Shown piece by piece: positions 7,027 to 15,121 of a stretch of DNA of 33,914 bases. Source of the DNA: Xanthobacteraceae bacterium. Lineage in GTDB: Bacteria; Pseudomonadota; Alphaproteobacteria; Rhizobiales; Xanthobacteraceae. The stretch is taken from contig JAICQA010000002.1 of the NCBI GenBank assembly GCA_025929595.1, positions 1 to 33,914 on the forward strand, in the 5' to 3' direction. Below the pieces are notes generated by a model. That model had not been told where the DNA came from, searched no databases, and was given only the letters and a program-made list of their open reading frames with translations. Position 1 is the stretch's first letter; the number at the start of each line of letters is the position of its first letter. The position numbers and the translations under genes were made by a program.

Positions 7027-9093
7027 ATGCCAAGTTTTTTCCGCGGCCGGTCGAAGGCCGGCGTCCCGAGCAAGCGAAGCCTTAGCTGGCGGCTGTTGCT
7101 GCCTCTTCCGATCGCACTGGCCGTCGCGATCCTCGCCGTCTGGTTTGTTGTGCCGGGTGTCGTCCGTGACAACGCGACCGGCGAAGCCATTCTTGCGGGC
7201 CAGCAGACGGCGGAGCAATTCAAGCAGATCCGCGCCTATTACACCGAGAATGTAGTGGGCAAGGTCACGAAGGACGGTGCACTCAAAGCCTCCTCCGACC
7301 ACCGCGCCGACCCGAAGGCGGTGCCGCTGCCCGCCACCATGATTCACGATCTCAGCACGCTGCTCGCCAAACAGGACACGACGGTCAATCTCTACAGCGC
7401 CTACCCCTTCCCGAACCGCGCCTCCCGCAAGCTCGACGACTTTCAGCAGGCGGCTTGGGCGGCGCTCGTGAAAGATCCGACGCAGCCCTTCTCACGCAAC
7501 GAAATCCGCGACGGACGCCATGTCGTGCGTGTAGCCGTCGCCGACACGATGGCGGCCCAGGCCTGCGTCACGTGTCACAATTCCGCATCCGCCTCGCCCA
7601 AAAAGGACTGGAAGCTTGGCGACGTGCGCGGCGTGCTGGAAGTCGCTTCGGTGATCGATTCACAGCTCGCCGCCGGCGCCACGCTCAGCAACTGGATCGT
7701 CGCCGGCGCGGTTGCGATCGGTCTGGTTCTGCTCGGCATCACCTTCGTCACGGCGCGCAGCGTGACCAATCCCATTCGCGCGCTCTCGAACAGCATGTTG
7801 CAGCTCGCCGACCGCAGGAACGACATCGAAATCACCGGCGCCGAACGCGGCGACGAAATCGGGGAAATGTCACGCGCCGTCCTCGTATTCCGCGATGCCG
7901 CCGTCGAAAAGCAACGGCTCGAAGCGGAATCGGAGCAGCAGCGCGAGGCGACCGACCACGAACGCAGACGCAATGCCGATACGGCGGCACGCGCCGCCGG
8001 CGAGCAGTCGCAGGCGGTACGCGCACTGGCCGACGGGCTGCGCAAGGTATCGGAGGGCGACCTCACGGTCCGTTTGTCGGACGGCTTCACCGGTGACTAT
8101 CAGCAGATCAAGGACGACTTCAACGCGACCGTCGAGGCGCTGCAGGAAACGATCGGCTCGATTGTGCTCGCGACTCGCGAGGTGACGAACACCGCGTCGG
8201 AGATTTCATCGAGCACCACCGACCTCTCGCAGCGAACCGAGGAACAGGCCGCCAGCCTCGAGGAGACGTCCGCTTCGATGGAACAGATGGCGGCGACGGT
8301 GAAGAGGAACGCCGAGAACGCCCAGCAGGCCAACCAGTTCGCGGTCGACACGCGCCGCGTGGCCGATCAGGGCGGCGAGATCGTCGGCGAGGCCGTCGCG
8401 TCCATGGCCCGCATCGAGGAATCGTCCAAGAAGATCGCCGACATCATCGGCGTCATCGACGAGATTGCCTTCCAGACCAATTTGCTCGCGCTCAACGCCG
8501 CGGTCGAAGCGGCCCGGGCCGGCGAGGCCGGGCGCGGCTTTGCGGTGGTCGCGGCCGAAGTCCGCAGCCTGGCGCAGCGTTCTTCGCAGGCGGCGAAGGA
8601 CATCAAGGACCTGATCAACAGCAGTTCCGGGCAGGTGCAGGAGGGCGTTGAGCTCGTGAACCGCGCCGGCACGGCGCTCACCGACATCGTCCGCTCGATC
8701 GAAAAGGTCGCGGGCATCGTCACCGAAATCGCGTCCGCGAGCGCCGAGCAGTCGACCGGCATCGACCAGATCAACACCGCACTCACGCAAATGGACGAGG
8801 TCACGCAGCAGAACTCCGCGCTCGTGGAGGAGAATGCCGCGTCGGCCAAGTCGCTCGAGGAGCAGGCCGCGTCGATGGACGGGCAGGTGAGCCGCTTCAA
8901 GGTTGGCGCGGCTTCGCATCCCGAGCCTGCCCAAGCCGCAAGAAGCGCAACAGCGACCTCCGCAATCAAAATCAAGGCGGCCGAGGCGCCGCGCCGTCCG
9001 GTCGCCAAAGCTATCAGCCGCGGGCCTGTCGCGCGCATGCAGGCGGCCGTTGCGACTGCGTTCAAGGACGATCCGGAGTGGAAAGAATTCTGA
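7027..9093 (+). CDS. Methyl-accepting chemotaxis protein with Tll0287-like haem c sensor
   Basis: This 688-residue chemoreceptor has TM1 at about 22-44, a periplasmic sensor at 45-220, TM2 at 222-243, HAMP at 244-297, a second HAMP-like element and an MCP signalling domain. The periplasmic part matches the Tll0287-like family (formerly DUF3365): a YYTENVVGKV helix, a segment with YPFPNR, and then CVTCH at residues 180-184 followed by a KKDWKLGDVRGVLEV strand. CxxCH is the covalent haem c attachment motif and the domain is on the export side, so cytochrome c maturation is possible there. It could therefore sense redox state, oxygen or NO, but the signal is inferred. The tail ends EWKEF. The gap to the next gene is one base, so it is translationally close to cheR. 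Confidence 0.93.
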   Translation: MPSFFRGRSKAGVPSKRSLSWRLLLPLPIALAVAILAVWFVVPGVVRDNATGEAILAGQQTAEQFKQIRAYYTENVVGKVTKDGALKASSDHRADPKAVPLPATMIHDLSTLLAKQDTTVNLYSAYPFPNRASRKLDDFQQAAWAALVKDPTQPFSRNEIRDGRHVVRVAVADTMAAQACVTCHNSASASPKKDWKLGDVRGVLEVASVIDSQLAAGATLSNWIVAGAVAIGLVLLGITFVTARSVTNPIRALSNSMLQLADRRNDIEITGAERGDEIGEMSRAVLVFRDAAVEKQRLEAESEQQREATDHERRRNADTAARAAGEQSQAVRALADGLRKVSEGDLTVRLSDGFTGDYQQIKDDFNATVEALQETIGSIVLATREVTNTASEISSSTTDLSQRTEEQAASLEETSASMEQMAATVKRNAENAQQANQFAVDTRRVADQGGEIVGEAVASMARIEESSKKIADIIGVIDEIAFQTNLLALNAAVEAARAGEAGRGFAVVAAEVRSLAQRSSQAAKDIKDLINSSSGQVQEGVELVNRAGTALTDIVRSIEKVAGIVTEIASASAEQSTGIDQINTALTQMDEVTQQNSALVEENAASAKSLEEQAASMDGQVSRFKVGAASHPEPAQAARSATATSAIKIKAAEAPRRPVAKAISRGPVARMQAAVATAFKDDPEWKEF

Positions 9094-9094
9094 G

Positions 9095-9976
9095 ATGTCG
9101 CCCCGCTCCGACTCCGCCATAGCGATTGCCGAGATCGACCCGAAACGGGAATTCCCGTTCTCGGACGCCGATTTCCGTAACCTCGCGGAGTATGCCTATC
9201 AGCACACGGGCATTGCGCTCTCAGAGAGCAAGCGCGATCTCGTTTACAACCGTTTGTCGCGCCGCTTGCGCGCGCTCGGCCTGCGCACCTTTCGCGAATA
9301 TCACGAGTTTCTGGAAGGCCCGCAGGGCGGCGGCGAAAAAGAGCGCTTCATCAATTCCGTGTCGACCAATCACACGCGCTTCTTCCGCGAAGCGCATCAC
9401 TTCACGCATTTCCGCACGAGCGTCGCTGCGAATTTCGCGCGCGCGCACGGCGCAAGCGGCCGCGGGCGCATGCGTGTCTGGTCCGCCGGCTGCTCGACCG
9501 GCGAAGAACCCTACACGATCGCGATGGTGCTCAAGAAGGAAATTCCCGGCATCGCGCGCCACGACGTGCGTATGCTTGCGACCGACATCGACACGGAAGT
9601 ATTGAGCAAGGGCGCGCGCGGCGAGTATTCGGCGAGCGCGTTGCAGGAAATCCCCGCTGAGTTTCACGCCGACATCGAGCGCAAGGGCGACCGCCAGTTG
9701 GGCAAGCTCCAGATGGGCGAAGCGCTGCGCTCGCTCATCACCTTTCGCCAGCTCAACCTGATGCAAAGCTGGCCGGTGAAAGGGCCGTTCGACGCGATCT
9801 TCTGCCGCAACGTCATGATCTATTTCGACGCCCCGACCAAAAAGTCGCTGGTCGAGCGCTTCACAAAGCTCATCCGTCCGGGCGGCTGGCTCTATATCGG
9901 CCACTCCGAATCGCTGATCGGCGCCCACCCCGGTCTCGAACTGGTCGGCCGCACGATCTACCGGAGGGAGCCGTGA
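9095..9976 (+). CDS. cheR: Chemoreceptor glutamate methyltransferase CheR
   Basis: CheR transfers methyl groups from S-adenosylmethionine to receptor glutamates during adaptation. The 293-residue product has the N-terminal helical CheR domain (about 20-75) with YNRLSRRLRALGL, the NSVSTNHTRFFRE segment, the SAM-binding WSAGCSTGEEPY motif at residues 129-140, and the downstream IFCRNVMIYFD motif. There is no TPR extension. The frame stays open upstream into the receptor gene, but the ATG at 9095 lies one base after the receptor stop and gives the family's normal length. The three receptors encoded just upstream carry WKEF tails of the type that CheR's beta-subdomain binds. Its stop overlaps the cheD start (GTGA). 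Confidence 0.95.
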   Translation: MSPRSDSAIAIAEIDPKREFPFSDADFRNLAEYAYQHTGIALSESKRDLVYNRLSRRLRALGLRTFREYHEFLEGPQGGGEKERFINSVSTNHTRFFREAHHFTHFRTSVAANFARAHGASGRGRMRVWSAGCSTGEEPYTIAMVLKKEIPGIARHDVRMLATDIDTEVLSKGARGEYSASALQEIPAEFHADIERKGDRQLGKLQMGEALRSLITFRQLNLMQSWPVKGPFDAIFCRNVMIYFDAPTKKSLVERFTKLIRPGGWLYIGHSESLIGAHPGLELVGRTIYRREP

Positions 9977-10629
9977 CCTCCGCAACCGCCGCACAACCGC
10001 GCACGGCGCCCGCCGGCGCCGGTGACAGTCTGTTTACGGGCCGCCGCCGCTTTTTCGATGCGGTCAGCGGCGCCTGGGTCGTCAAGGTTCTGCCCGGCGA
10101 GTGCTACGTCACGCCGAGCAACGAAGAGCTCCTCGTCACCGTCCTCGGCTCCTGCGTCTCGGCCTGCATCCGCGATCCGCGCACCGGCATCGGCGGCATG
10201 AATCATTTCATGCTCCCGACCGGCAAGGCGGGCGGCTGGGGCGACGAGTTGCACTCGATGCGCTACGGCAACTTCGCCATGGAGAAGCTCATCAACGAGC
10301 TTCTGAAACGCGGCTGCTCGCGCGACGTCATGGAGATCAAGGTTTTCGGCGGCGGCAACGTCATCGACAGCAACAGCGCCATCGGCTCGAAGAACGCCGA
10401 ATTCGTCATGAGCTTTCTCAAGAACGAAGGCCTGTACTGCGCGGCCAACGATCTCGGCGGCCAGTATCCGCGCCGCATCCAGTATTCGCCGGCCAGCGGC
10501 CGTGTCACGCGCAAATTTCTCGGCGGCGGCGATCGCGACATCATCGCCCGCAACGAGCTCGAGTTTGCCGACAGCCTCGGGAAGAAGCAGACGGCGGGCG
10601 ACATCCAGTTGTTCGGGGACAACAAATGA
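9973..10629 (+). CDS. cheD: Chemoreceptor glutamine deamidase CheD
   Basis: CheD deamidates specific receptor glutamines to glutamates, making methylation sites, and in some bacteria also interacts with CheY phosphatases. The 218-residue product has the signature LGSCVSACIRDP with the presumed nucleophile Cys61, and GGMNHFMLP with His78. The 17-residue spacing between them is the one I recall for characterised CheD. An N-terminal extension of about 35 residues precedes the core. Translation starts at a GTG that overlaps the cheR stop, and the gene ends overlapping the cheB ATG by four bases. cheR, cheD and cheB are therefore one tightly coupled adaptation block. Confidence 0.93.
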   Translation: MTSATAAQPRTAPAGAGDSLFTGRRRFFDAVSGAWVVKVLPGECYVTPSNEELLVTVLGSCVSACIRDPRTGIGGMNHFMLPTGKAGGWGDELHSMRYGNFAMEKLINELLKRGCSRDVMEIKVFGGGNVIDSNSAIGSKNAEFVMSFLKNEGLYCAANDLGGQYPRRIQYSPASGRVTRKFLGGGDRDIIARNELEFADSLGKKQTAGDIQLFGDNK

Positions 10630-11693
10630 CCCACGCAAAGCCGGTCAGGGTTCTCATCGTCGACGACTCCGCGCTCATGCGGAAGCTGCTGGCGGCGGTG
10701 CTTTCCGACGACCGCGAGATCGAGGTGGTCGGCACGGCATCCGATCCGTTCGACGCGCGCGACAAAATAAAGGCGCTCAATCCGGACGTGATCACGCTCG
10801 ACGTCGAAATGCCGCGCATGGACGGCGTGACCTTTCTGCGCAAGATCATGTCGCTGCGGCCGACGCCGGTGGTCATGGTCTCCTCGCTCACGCAGGCGGG
10901 CGCCGACATCACGCTCGAAGCGCTCGAGATCGGCGCGGTCGATTTCGTGGCCAAGCCCGTGGCGGACATCACCCACGCGATGGAAGCGCTCTCCGCCGAG
11001 ATCTGCGCCAAGGTCAAGATCGCCGCGCGTACGCGCGTAAAGGCGATTCGTCCGGCGCCCGAGCGACGGCAGCCGGCACGCAATCGTGTCGTCGACCCGT
11101 CCGCCAAGCTCGTCGTCATCGGCGCCTCGACCGGCGGCGTGGAGGCGTTGAAGGCGCTCCTGATGGATTTCATCGCCGATGGCCCGCCGGTCCTGATTAC
11201 GCAGCATATGCCGGAGCGCTTTACGGCGGCCTTCGCCCGCCGTCTCGACCGCGAATGCCCGATGCGGGTTTTCGAGGCCGCGCATGGCCAGCGGATCGAG
11301 CCGGGCGCCGCCTATATCGCGCCGGGTCAGCGGCATCTTGAACTCGTACGCGACGGGACGCATTTCGCCTGCCGCCTCACGGACGATCCGCCGGTGTCGG
11401 GCCATCGTCCGTCCGTCGACGTGTTGTTCCGTTCGGCCGCGCGTCTCGCCGGCCCGCGCACCATTGGCGTGATCCTGACAGGCATGGGCAAGGACGGCGC
11501 CGAAGGAATGCTCGAGCTGCGCAACGCGCAGGCGATCACGCTCGGCCAGGACGAAGCGACGTCGCTCGTTTACGGCATGCCGCGCGTCGCCTTCGAACGC
11601 GGCGCCGTGATGCGCCAGTTTCCGTTGAATGAAATGGCCGACGCCATCCTCGATGCCTGTGGCATCGATGCCAAGGCGACGGCGCACGCATGA
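10626..11693 (+). CDS. cheB: Chemoreceptor methylesterase/response regulator CheB
   Basis: CheB removes receptor methyl groups when its receiver domain is phosphorylated by CheA. The 355-residue product has a receiver domain (about 5-125) with phospho-acceptor Asp59 and the DVEMPRMDG signature, a basic linker (132-157), and a methylesterase domain with catalytic Ser168 (GASTGG), His194 (QHMPERF) and Asp290 (LTGMGKDG). All catalytic residues are present. The open frame extends upstream through cheD, but the ATG at 10626 overlaps the cheD stop as ATGA and starts the receiver domain correctly, so it is the likely start. Confidence 0.95.
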   Translation: MTHAKPVRVLIVDDSALMRKLLAAVLSDDREIEVVGTASDPFDARDKIKALNPDVITLDVEMPRMDGVTFLRKIMSLRPTPVVMVSSLTQAGADITLEALEIGAVDFVAKPVADITHAMEALSAEICAKVKIAARTRVKAIRPAPERRQPARNRVVDPSAKLVVIGASTGGVEALKALLMDFIADGPPVLITQHMPERFTAAFARRLDRECPMRVFEAAHGQRIEPGAAYIAPGQRHLELVRDGTHFACRLTDDPPVSGHRPSVDVLFRSAARLAGPRTIGVILTGMGKDGAEGMLELRNAQAITLGQDEATSLVYGMPRVAFERGAVMRQFPLNEMADAILDACGIDAKATAHA

Positions 11694-11703
11694 GGGGGAT
11701 GAA

Positions 11704-12477
11704 ATGACGACAGGGGGAACGGGAGCGGCCATCGTGCTGCCGGCCATGCTCGATCTATCGGCGGCCGAGGGCTTTCTCGCCACCATGTTGCAGGCGAGCG
11801 AATCGGAAGAGCCGGTTTGCCTCGATGCCTCGGCGGTCGAGACGCTCACGCTGCCATGCGTACAGATCATTCTGGCCGCGAAGCGCGCCGATAGCAGATT
11901 GACCGTCGCCGGCCCGACACCGGCGTTCCTGAGCGCCTTCGCCGACCTGGGGCTCTCCTGGGAAGACGGCGCCGGCCTGAACGCGCCGCACCCGCCGCCC
12001 GTGAAAACGCCTGAAGAACCGACTGTAGAAGCCGCCGCGGAAGAACCGATTTCAGAAACCGTCAGCGAAAGCGCAGCCGAAGCGCCTCTAACCGAGATGG
12101 ATACCACGGACATGGCAAAGCGAATTCTCACCATCGACGATTCGAAGACCATGCGTGACATGCTCATGCTGACCCTGAGCGACGCCGGCTACGACGTGCT
12201 GCAGGCGGTCGACGGGGAGGACGGCATTGAAGTTCTGGGCGACCGCAAGGTCGACGTCGTCATCACCGACATCAACATGCCGAAGATGGACGGCTACGGC
12301 GTGATCCGGAACCTGCGCGCCAATCCGGTGCACAAGGGCACGCCGATTCTCGTGCTCACCACCGAAAGTGACACCGAGAAGCGCAACTTGGCGCGCGACG
12401 CCGGCGCCACGGGCTGGATGGTCAAGCCGTTCGACCCCGACCAACTCGTCGCCACGATCCGCAAGGTCTGTCCGTAA
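11704..12477 (+). CDS. STAS domain-CheY receiver fusion protein
   Basis: This 257-residue protein joins two proteins that are normally separate. Residues 1-87 look like a STAS domain: an LDLSAAEGFLATML helix, the CLDASAVETLTLPCVQIILAA core, and an FADLGL end. Residues 88-136 are a Pro/Glu/Ala-rich linker. Residues 137-257 are a complete single-domain receiver: Asp145/Asp146 in LTIDDS, phospho-acceptor Asp189 in TDINMPKMDG, Thr/Ser in VLTTES, and Lys241 in MVKPFD. GAGGGGGA lies about five bases before the ATG. An in-frame ATG at 12112 begins exactly where a stand-alone CheY would (MAKRILTIDDS) and could give a 121-residue product, though I see no good ribosome binding site there. In Sinorhizobium meliloti the order cheS-cheY1-cheA has the same parts as separate genes, from memory, so a CheY sink/dephosphorylation role with CheA is a reasonable inference. 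Confidence 0.85.
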   Translation: MTTGGTGAAIVLPAMLDLSAAEGFLATMLQASESEEPVCLDASAVETLTLPCVQIILAAKRADSRLTVAGPTPAFLSAFADLGLSWEDGAGLNAPHPPPVKTPEEPTVEAAAEEPISETVSESAAEAPLTEMDTTDMAKRILTIDDSKTMRDMLMLTLSDAGYDVLQAVDGEDGIEVLGDRKVDVVITDINMPKMDGYGVIRNLRANPVHKGTPILVLTTESDTEKRNLARDAGATGWMVKPFDPDQLVATIRKVCP

Positions 12478-12501
12478 CGCCGTCGAACCAAAGTTGTTGT
12501 T

Positions 12502-14667
12502 ATGTCGAAAATTGACGAACTGAAGAACACCTTCTTCGACGAATGCGGCGAATTGCTGCAGGAGATCGAGAACGGTCTGACCGAAATGCGCGAAGGCCGC
12601 GGCACCGAGGATACGGTGCACGCGGTTTTCCGCGCGGCCCATTCGGTGAAAGGCGGCGCCGGAATCTTCGGCTTCGAGCGTCTGGTCGGTTTCGCGCATG
12701 TGTTCGAGACCGTGCTCGATGACGTGCGGCACGAGAAGCTCGCCACCAGCGACGAAGTGATGTCCGTCCTGCTGCACGCGGGCGACATCCTTGCCGATCT
12801 CGTCGGCATGGCGCGTGCGGGCGAGGAAGTGCCGCCCGGGTTCGAGGACGAGTGCCGCCAGGCGCTCGACAAGCTGGCTGGGATCGAGGAGGGCGGCGGC
12901 GGTGCCGCCGGCGACTTCGACGGCATCGACTTCATGCCGGTCGCCGCAGGCGACGATTTTGTGCCGGTAGCTGCCGATGGCTTCGACGACATGGGCGACC
13001 TGGGCGCCGCGCCCGGCGAGCGCACCTTCCGTATTTCATTCAGGCCGACCGCCGAACTGCTCAAGAAGGCGAACGAGCCGCTCTATATCCTGCGCGAGCT
13101 CGGCAAGCTCGGGCGGCTCGAACTGACGGCCGACACGTCGGCGCTGCCGCCGCTCGCCCAGATCCAGCCCGACAACGCCTATGTGAGCTGGACGGCGGTC
13201 CTTCATACCGCCCATGGTCGCCAGGAGATTGATCAGGTCTTTGAGTTCGTCGTCGCCGACTGCGAATTGAAGATCGTCGAAGACCAGCCGGTTGACACGG
13301 CGATGGAGATTTCGCCGATCGAGCTTCCCATTGCTGCCGCGCCCGAGTTGGCGCCGCAGATGGCGGCGCCCGCACCGATGCCCATGCCGGCGCGCGCGCC
13401 GGAAGCGGCCGAATCCAGGGAAGCGGGCAAGCCCGCCGCCAAGTCCACCGCCGGCATGACGACGCGCGTCGACCTCGAAAAGATCGACCGGGTCGTCAAC
13501 ATGGTCGGCGAGCTGGTGATCGCGCAGGCCATGCTCGGCCAGGTAGTGCGCGACCTGCCGGAAGACGTGGCCGGGCGCATCTCGCAGTCGCTCGAGGAGG
13601 TCATCCATCACACCCGTGAGCTCAAGGACAGCGTCATGTCCATGCGCGCGCAGCCGGTGAAGACCGTGTTCCAGCGCATGCCGCGCCTCGTGCGCGAGCT
13701 GTCCACGAAGACCGGCAAAAACGTGCGTCTCGAAATGTCGGGCGAGAACACCGAGATCGACAAGACGATCATAGAGCGCCTGAGCGATCCGCTCACCCAT
13801 GTCATCCGCAATTCCGTCGATCACGGCATCGAATCGCCGGCCGACCGCGTCGCGGCGGGAAAAAGCGAAACCGGCACGATCCGTCTTTCCGCGAGCCATC
13901 GCGGCGGCCGCATTGTAATCGAAGTGAAGGACGACGGTGCCGGCATCAACAACGAGCGCGTGCTGAAAAAGGCGCGCGAACGCGGCCTGATCGATCCGAG
14001 TGCCTCGCTGTCCGAGGACGAGATCAGCAACCTGATCTTCATGCCGGGCTTCTCCACCGCCGAAGCGATCTCCGATATTTCGGGCCGCGGCGTCGGCATG
14101 GACGTGGTCCGCCGCAACATCCTCGACATCGGCGGGCGCATCTCGCTCAAATCCGAGCCCGGCCGCGGCCTCACCATGCAGCTCTCGCTGCCGCTGACGC
14201 TCGCTGTCATGGACGGCATGGTCGTCGAGATTGGCCGCGACAACTATGTGATTCCGATCTCTGCCATCGTCGAATGTCTGCGCCCGTCGCGTTCCGACGT
14301 GCGCAGCCTGCTCGGCACGCTCGGCACGTTGCAGCTTCGCGGCGCCATCGTACCGTTGCTGCATATGGGCGATCTGTTTGGCGTCGGCGGAGCGCGTAAG
14401 GAAATTTCCGACAGCGTCGTCGTCATCGTCGAAGCGAGCGAAGGCGCGCGCCTCGGCGTCGTCGTGGACGAGTTGCGCGGCCATCAGCAGGTCGTGATCA
14501 AGAGCATCGAGGAGAATTACGGGATTGTCCCCGGCATTGCCGGAGCGACCATCCTCGGCAATGGCCGCGTCGCCTTCATCGTCGACGTGGACAAGCTCGC
14601 GAATATGGCGGGCGATGGCCGGGACGCGCCCGCGCCCCGCCCGGAGGCAAAAATGGTCGCGGCGTAA
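12502..14667 (+). CDS. cheA: Chemotaxis histidine kinase CheA
   Basis: CheA autophosphorylates in response to receptor signals and passes phosphate to the CheY proteins and CheB. The 721-residue product has a P1 HPt domain with His47 in AAHSVKGGAG. A Gly/Asp-rich linker follows (about 130-172), then a P2-like alpha/beta domain at about 173-262. The P3 dimerisation helices start near 320. The P4 ATPase has HVIRNSVDHGIE (N box), DDGAGIN (G1) and GRGVGMDVV (G2). A CheW-like P5 domain covers about 566-705. All catalytic boxes are intact. The start ATG has only a weak ribosome binding site, so translation may depend partly on the upstream STAS-receiver gene 24 bases away. Confidence 0.96.
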   Translation: MSKIDELKNTFFDECGELLQEIENGLTEMREGRGTEDTVHAVFRAAHSVKGGAGIFGFERLVGFAHVFETVLDDVRHEKLATSDEVMSVLLHAGDILADLVGMARAGEEVPPGFEDECRQALDKLAGIEEGGGGAAGDFDGIDFMPVAAGDDFVPVAADGFDDMGDLGAAPGERTFRISFRPTAELLKKANEPLYILRELGKLGRLELTADTSALPPLAQIQPDNAYVSWTAVLHTAHGRQEIDQVFEFVVADCELKIVEDQPVDTAMEISPIELPIAAAPELAPQMAAPAPMPMPARAPEAAESREAGKPAAKSTAGMTTRVDLEKIDRVVNMVGELVIAQAMLGQVVRDLPEDVAGRISQSLEEVIHHTRELKDSVMSMRAQPVKTVFQRMPRLVRELSTKTGKNVRLEMSGENTEIDKTIIERLSDPLTHVIRNSVDHGIESPADRVAAGKSETGTIRLSASHRGGRIVIEVKDDGAGINNERVLKKARERGLIDPSASLSEDEISNLIFMPGFSTAEAISDISGRGVGMDVVRRNILDIGGRISLKSEPGRGLTMQLSLPLTLAVMDGMVVEIGRDNYVIPISAIVECLRPSRSDVRSLLGTLGTLQLRGAIVPLLHMGDLFGVGGARKEISDSVVVIVEASEGARLGVVVDELRGHQQVVIKSIEENYGIVPGIAGATILGNGRVAFIVDVDKLANMAGDGRDAPAPRPEAKMVAA

Positions 14668-14731
14668 GCACGGACATGGCGCCACTCCGGCGCGAAACGT
14701 GAAGAACGGCAGTTAGAAGGAGGTATGGGAA

Positions 14732-15121
14732 ATGCCCCATGCAGCAGCACTCAAGGTCCTGGTCGTCGACGATCAAAACAGCGTCAGGCAGGTGATCCGC
14801 CTGGCGCTGGAAGAGATCGGCGTCCGGCACATTCTGGAATCGGAGAACGGCAAGGACGCGTTTGAAAAGGCGACGACCCAGCCGGTCAACCTGATCATCT
14901 CGGATTACAACATGCCGGAGATGGACGGCCTTGCCCTGCTTCGTGCGGTGCGCGGTCATCAGACCGTGCGCAAACTTCCGTTTATCCTTCTTACTGGCCG
15001 CGGCGATCGTGACCTTGTGGTTAAGGCCGCGCAGACAGGTGTAAACAATTACGTGGTCAAACCTTTCACGAATGCCGTGCTAAGGGAAAAAATCGAACAG
15101 GTCATGGGGAAGCTTGCGTGA
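14732..15121 (+). CDS. cheY: Chemotaxis response regulator CheY
   Basis: This 129-residue single-domain receiver is probably the flagellar-motor output regulator. It has the acidic pair in VLVVDDQ, phospho-acceptor Asp58 in ISDYNMPEMDG, Thr in LLTGRG and Lys in YVVKPF. A strong AAGGAGGT lies seven bases before the ATG, in contrast to the weak site of cheA, so this protein may be made in greater amount. Its last codons overlap the start of the following gene (GTGA). Together with the STAS-linked receiver upstream, the cluster encodes two CheY-type domains, the arrangement in which one usually drives the motor and the other drains phosphate (known in rhizobia; assigned here by inference). Confidence 0.93.
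   Translation: MPHAAALKVLVVDDQNSVRQVIRLALEEIGVRHILESENGKDAFEKATTQPVNLIISDYNMPEMDGLALLRAVRGHQTVRKLPFILLTGRGDRDLVVKAAQTGVNNYVVKPFTNAVLREKIEQVMGKLA

Noticed and set aside
5041..7347. Very long antisense open frame opposite the second and third receptor genes
   Set aside because: It has no recognisable domain, its composition (Arg, Asp, Gly, Leu) is that of a reverse-frame shadow in GC-rich DNA, and both receptor genes on the other strand are certain.
4063..8900. Repeated segments that might suggest a mobile element or repeat array
   Set aside because: They are the homologous signalling domains of three receptor genes in frame, with no terminal repeats or transposase.
9973..10629. Upstream in-frame extensions of cheB and cheR into the preceding genes
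   Set aside because: The start codons overlapping or adjoining the previous stop codons give normal protein lengths, and the extensions are shadows of the upstream genes.
11699..11707. ATGAAATGA start-stop mini-frame before the STAS-receiver gene
   Set aside because: A two-codon frame like this is common by chance. The ATG at 11704 has a good ribosome binding site and the right frame, and I have no evidence for translation control by the mini-frame.
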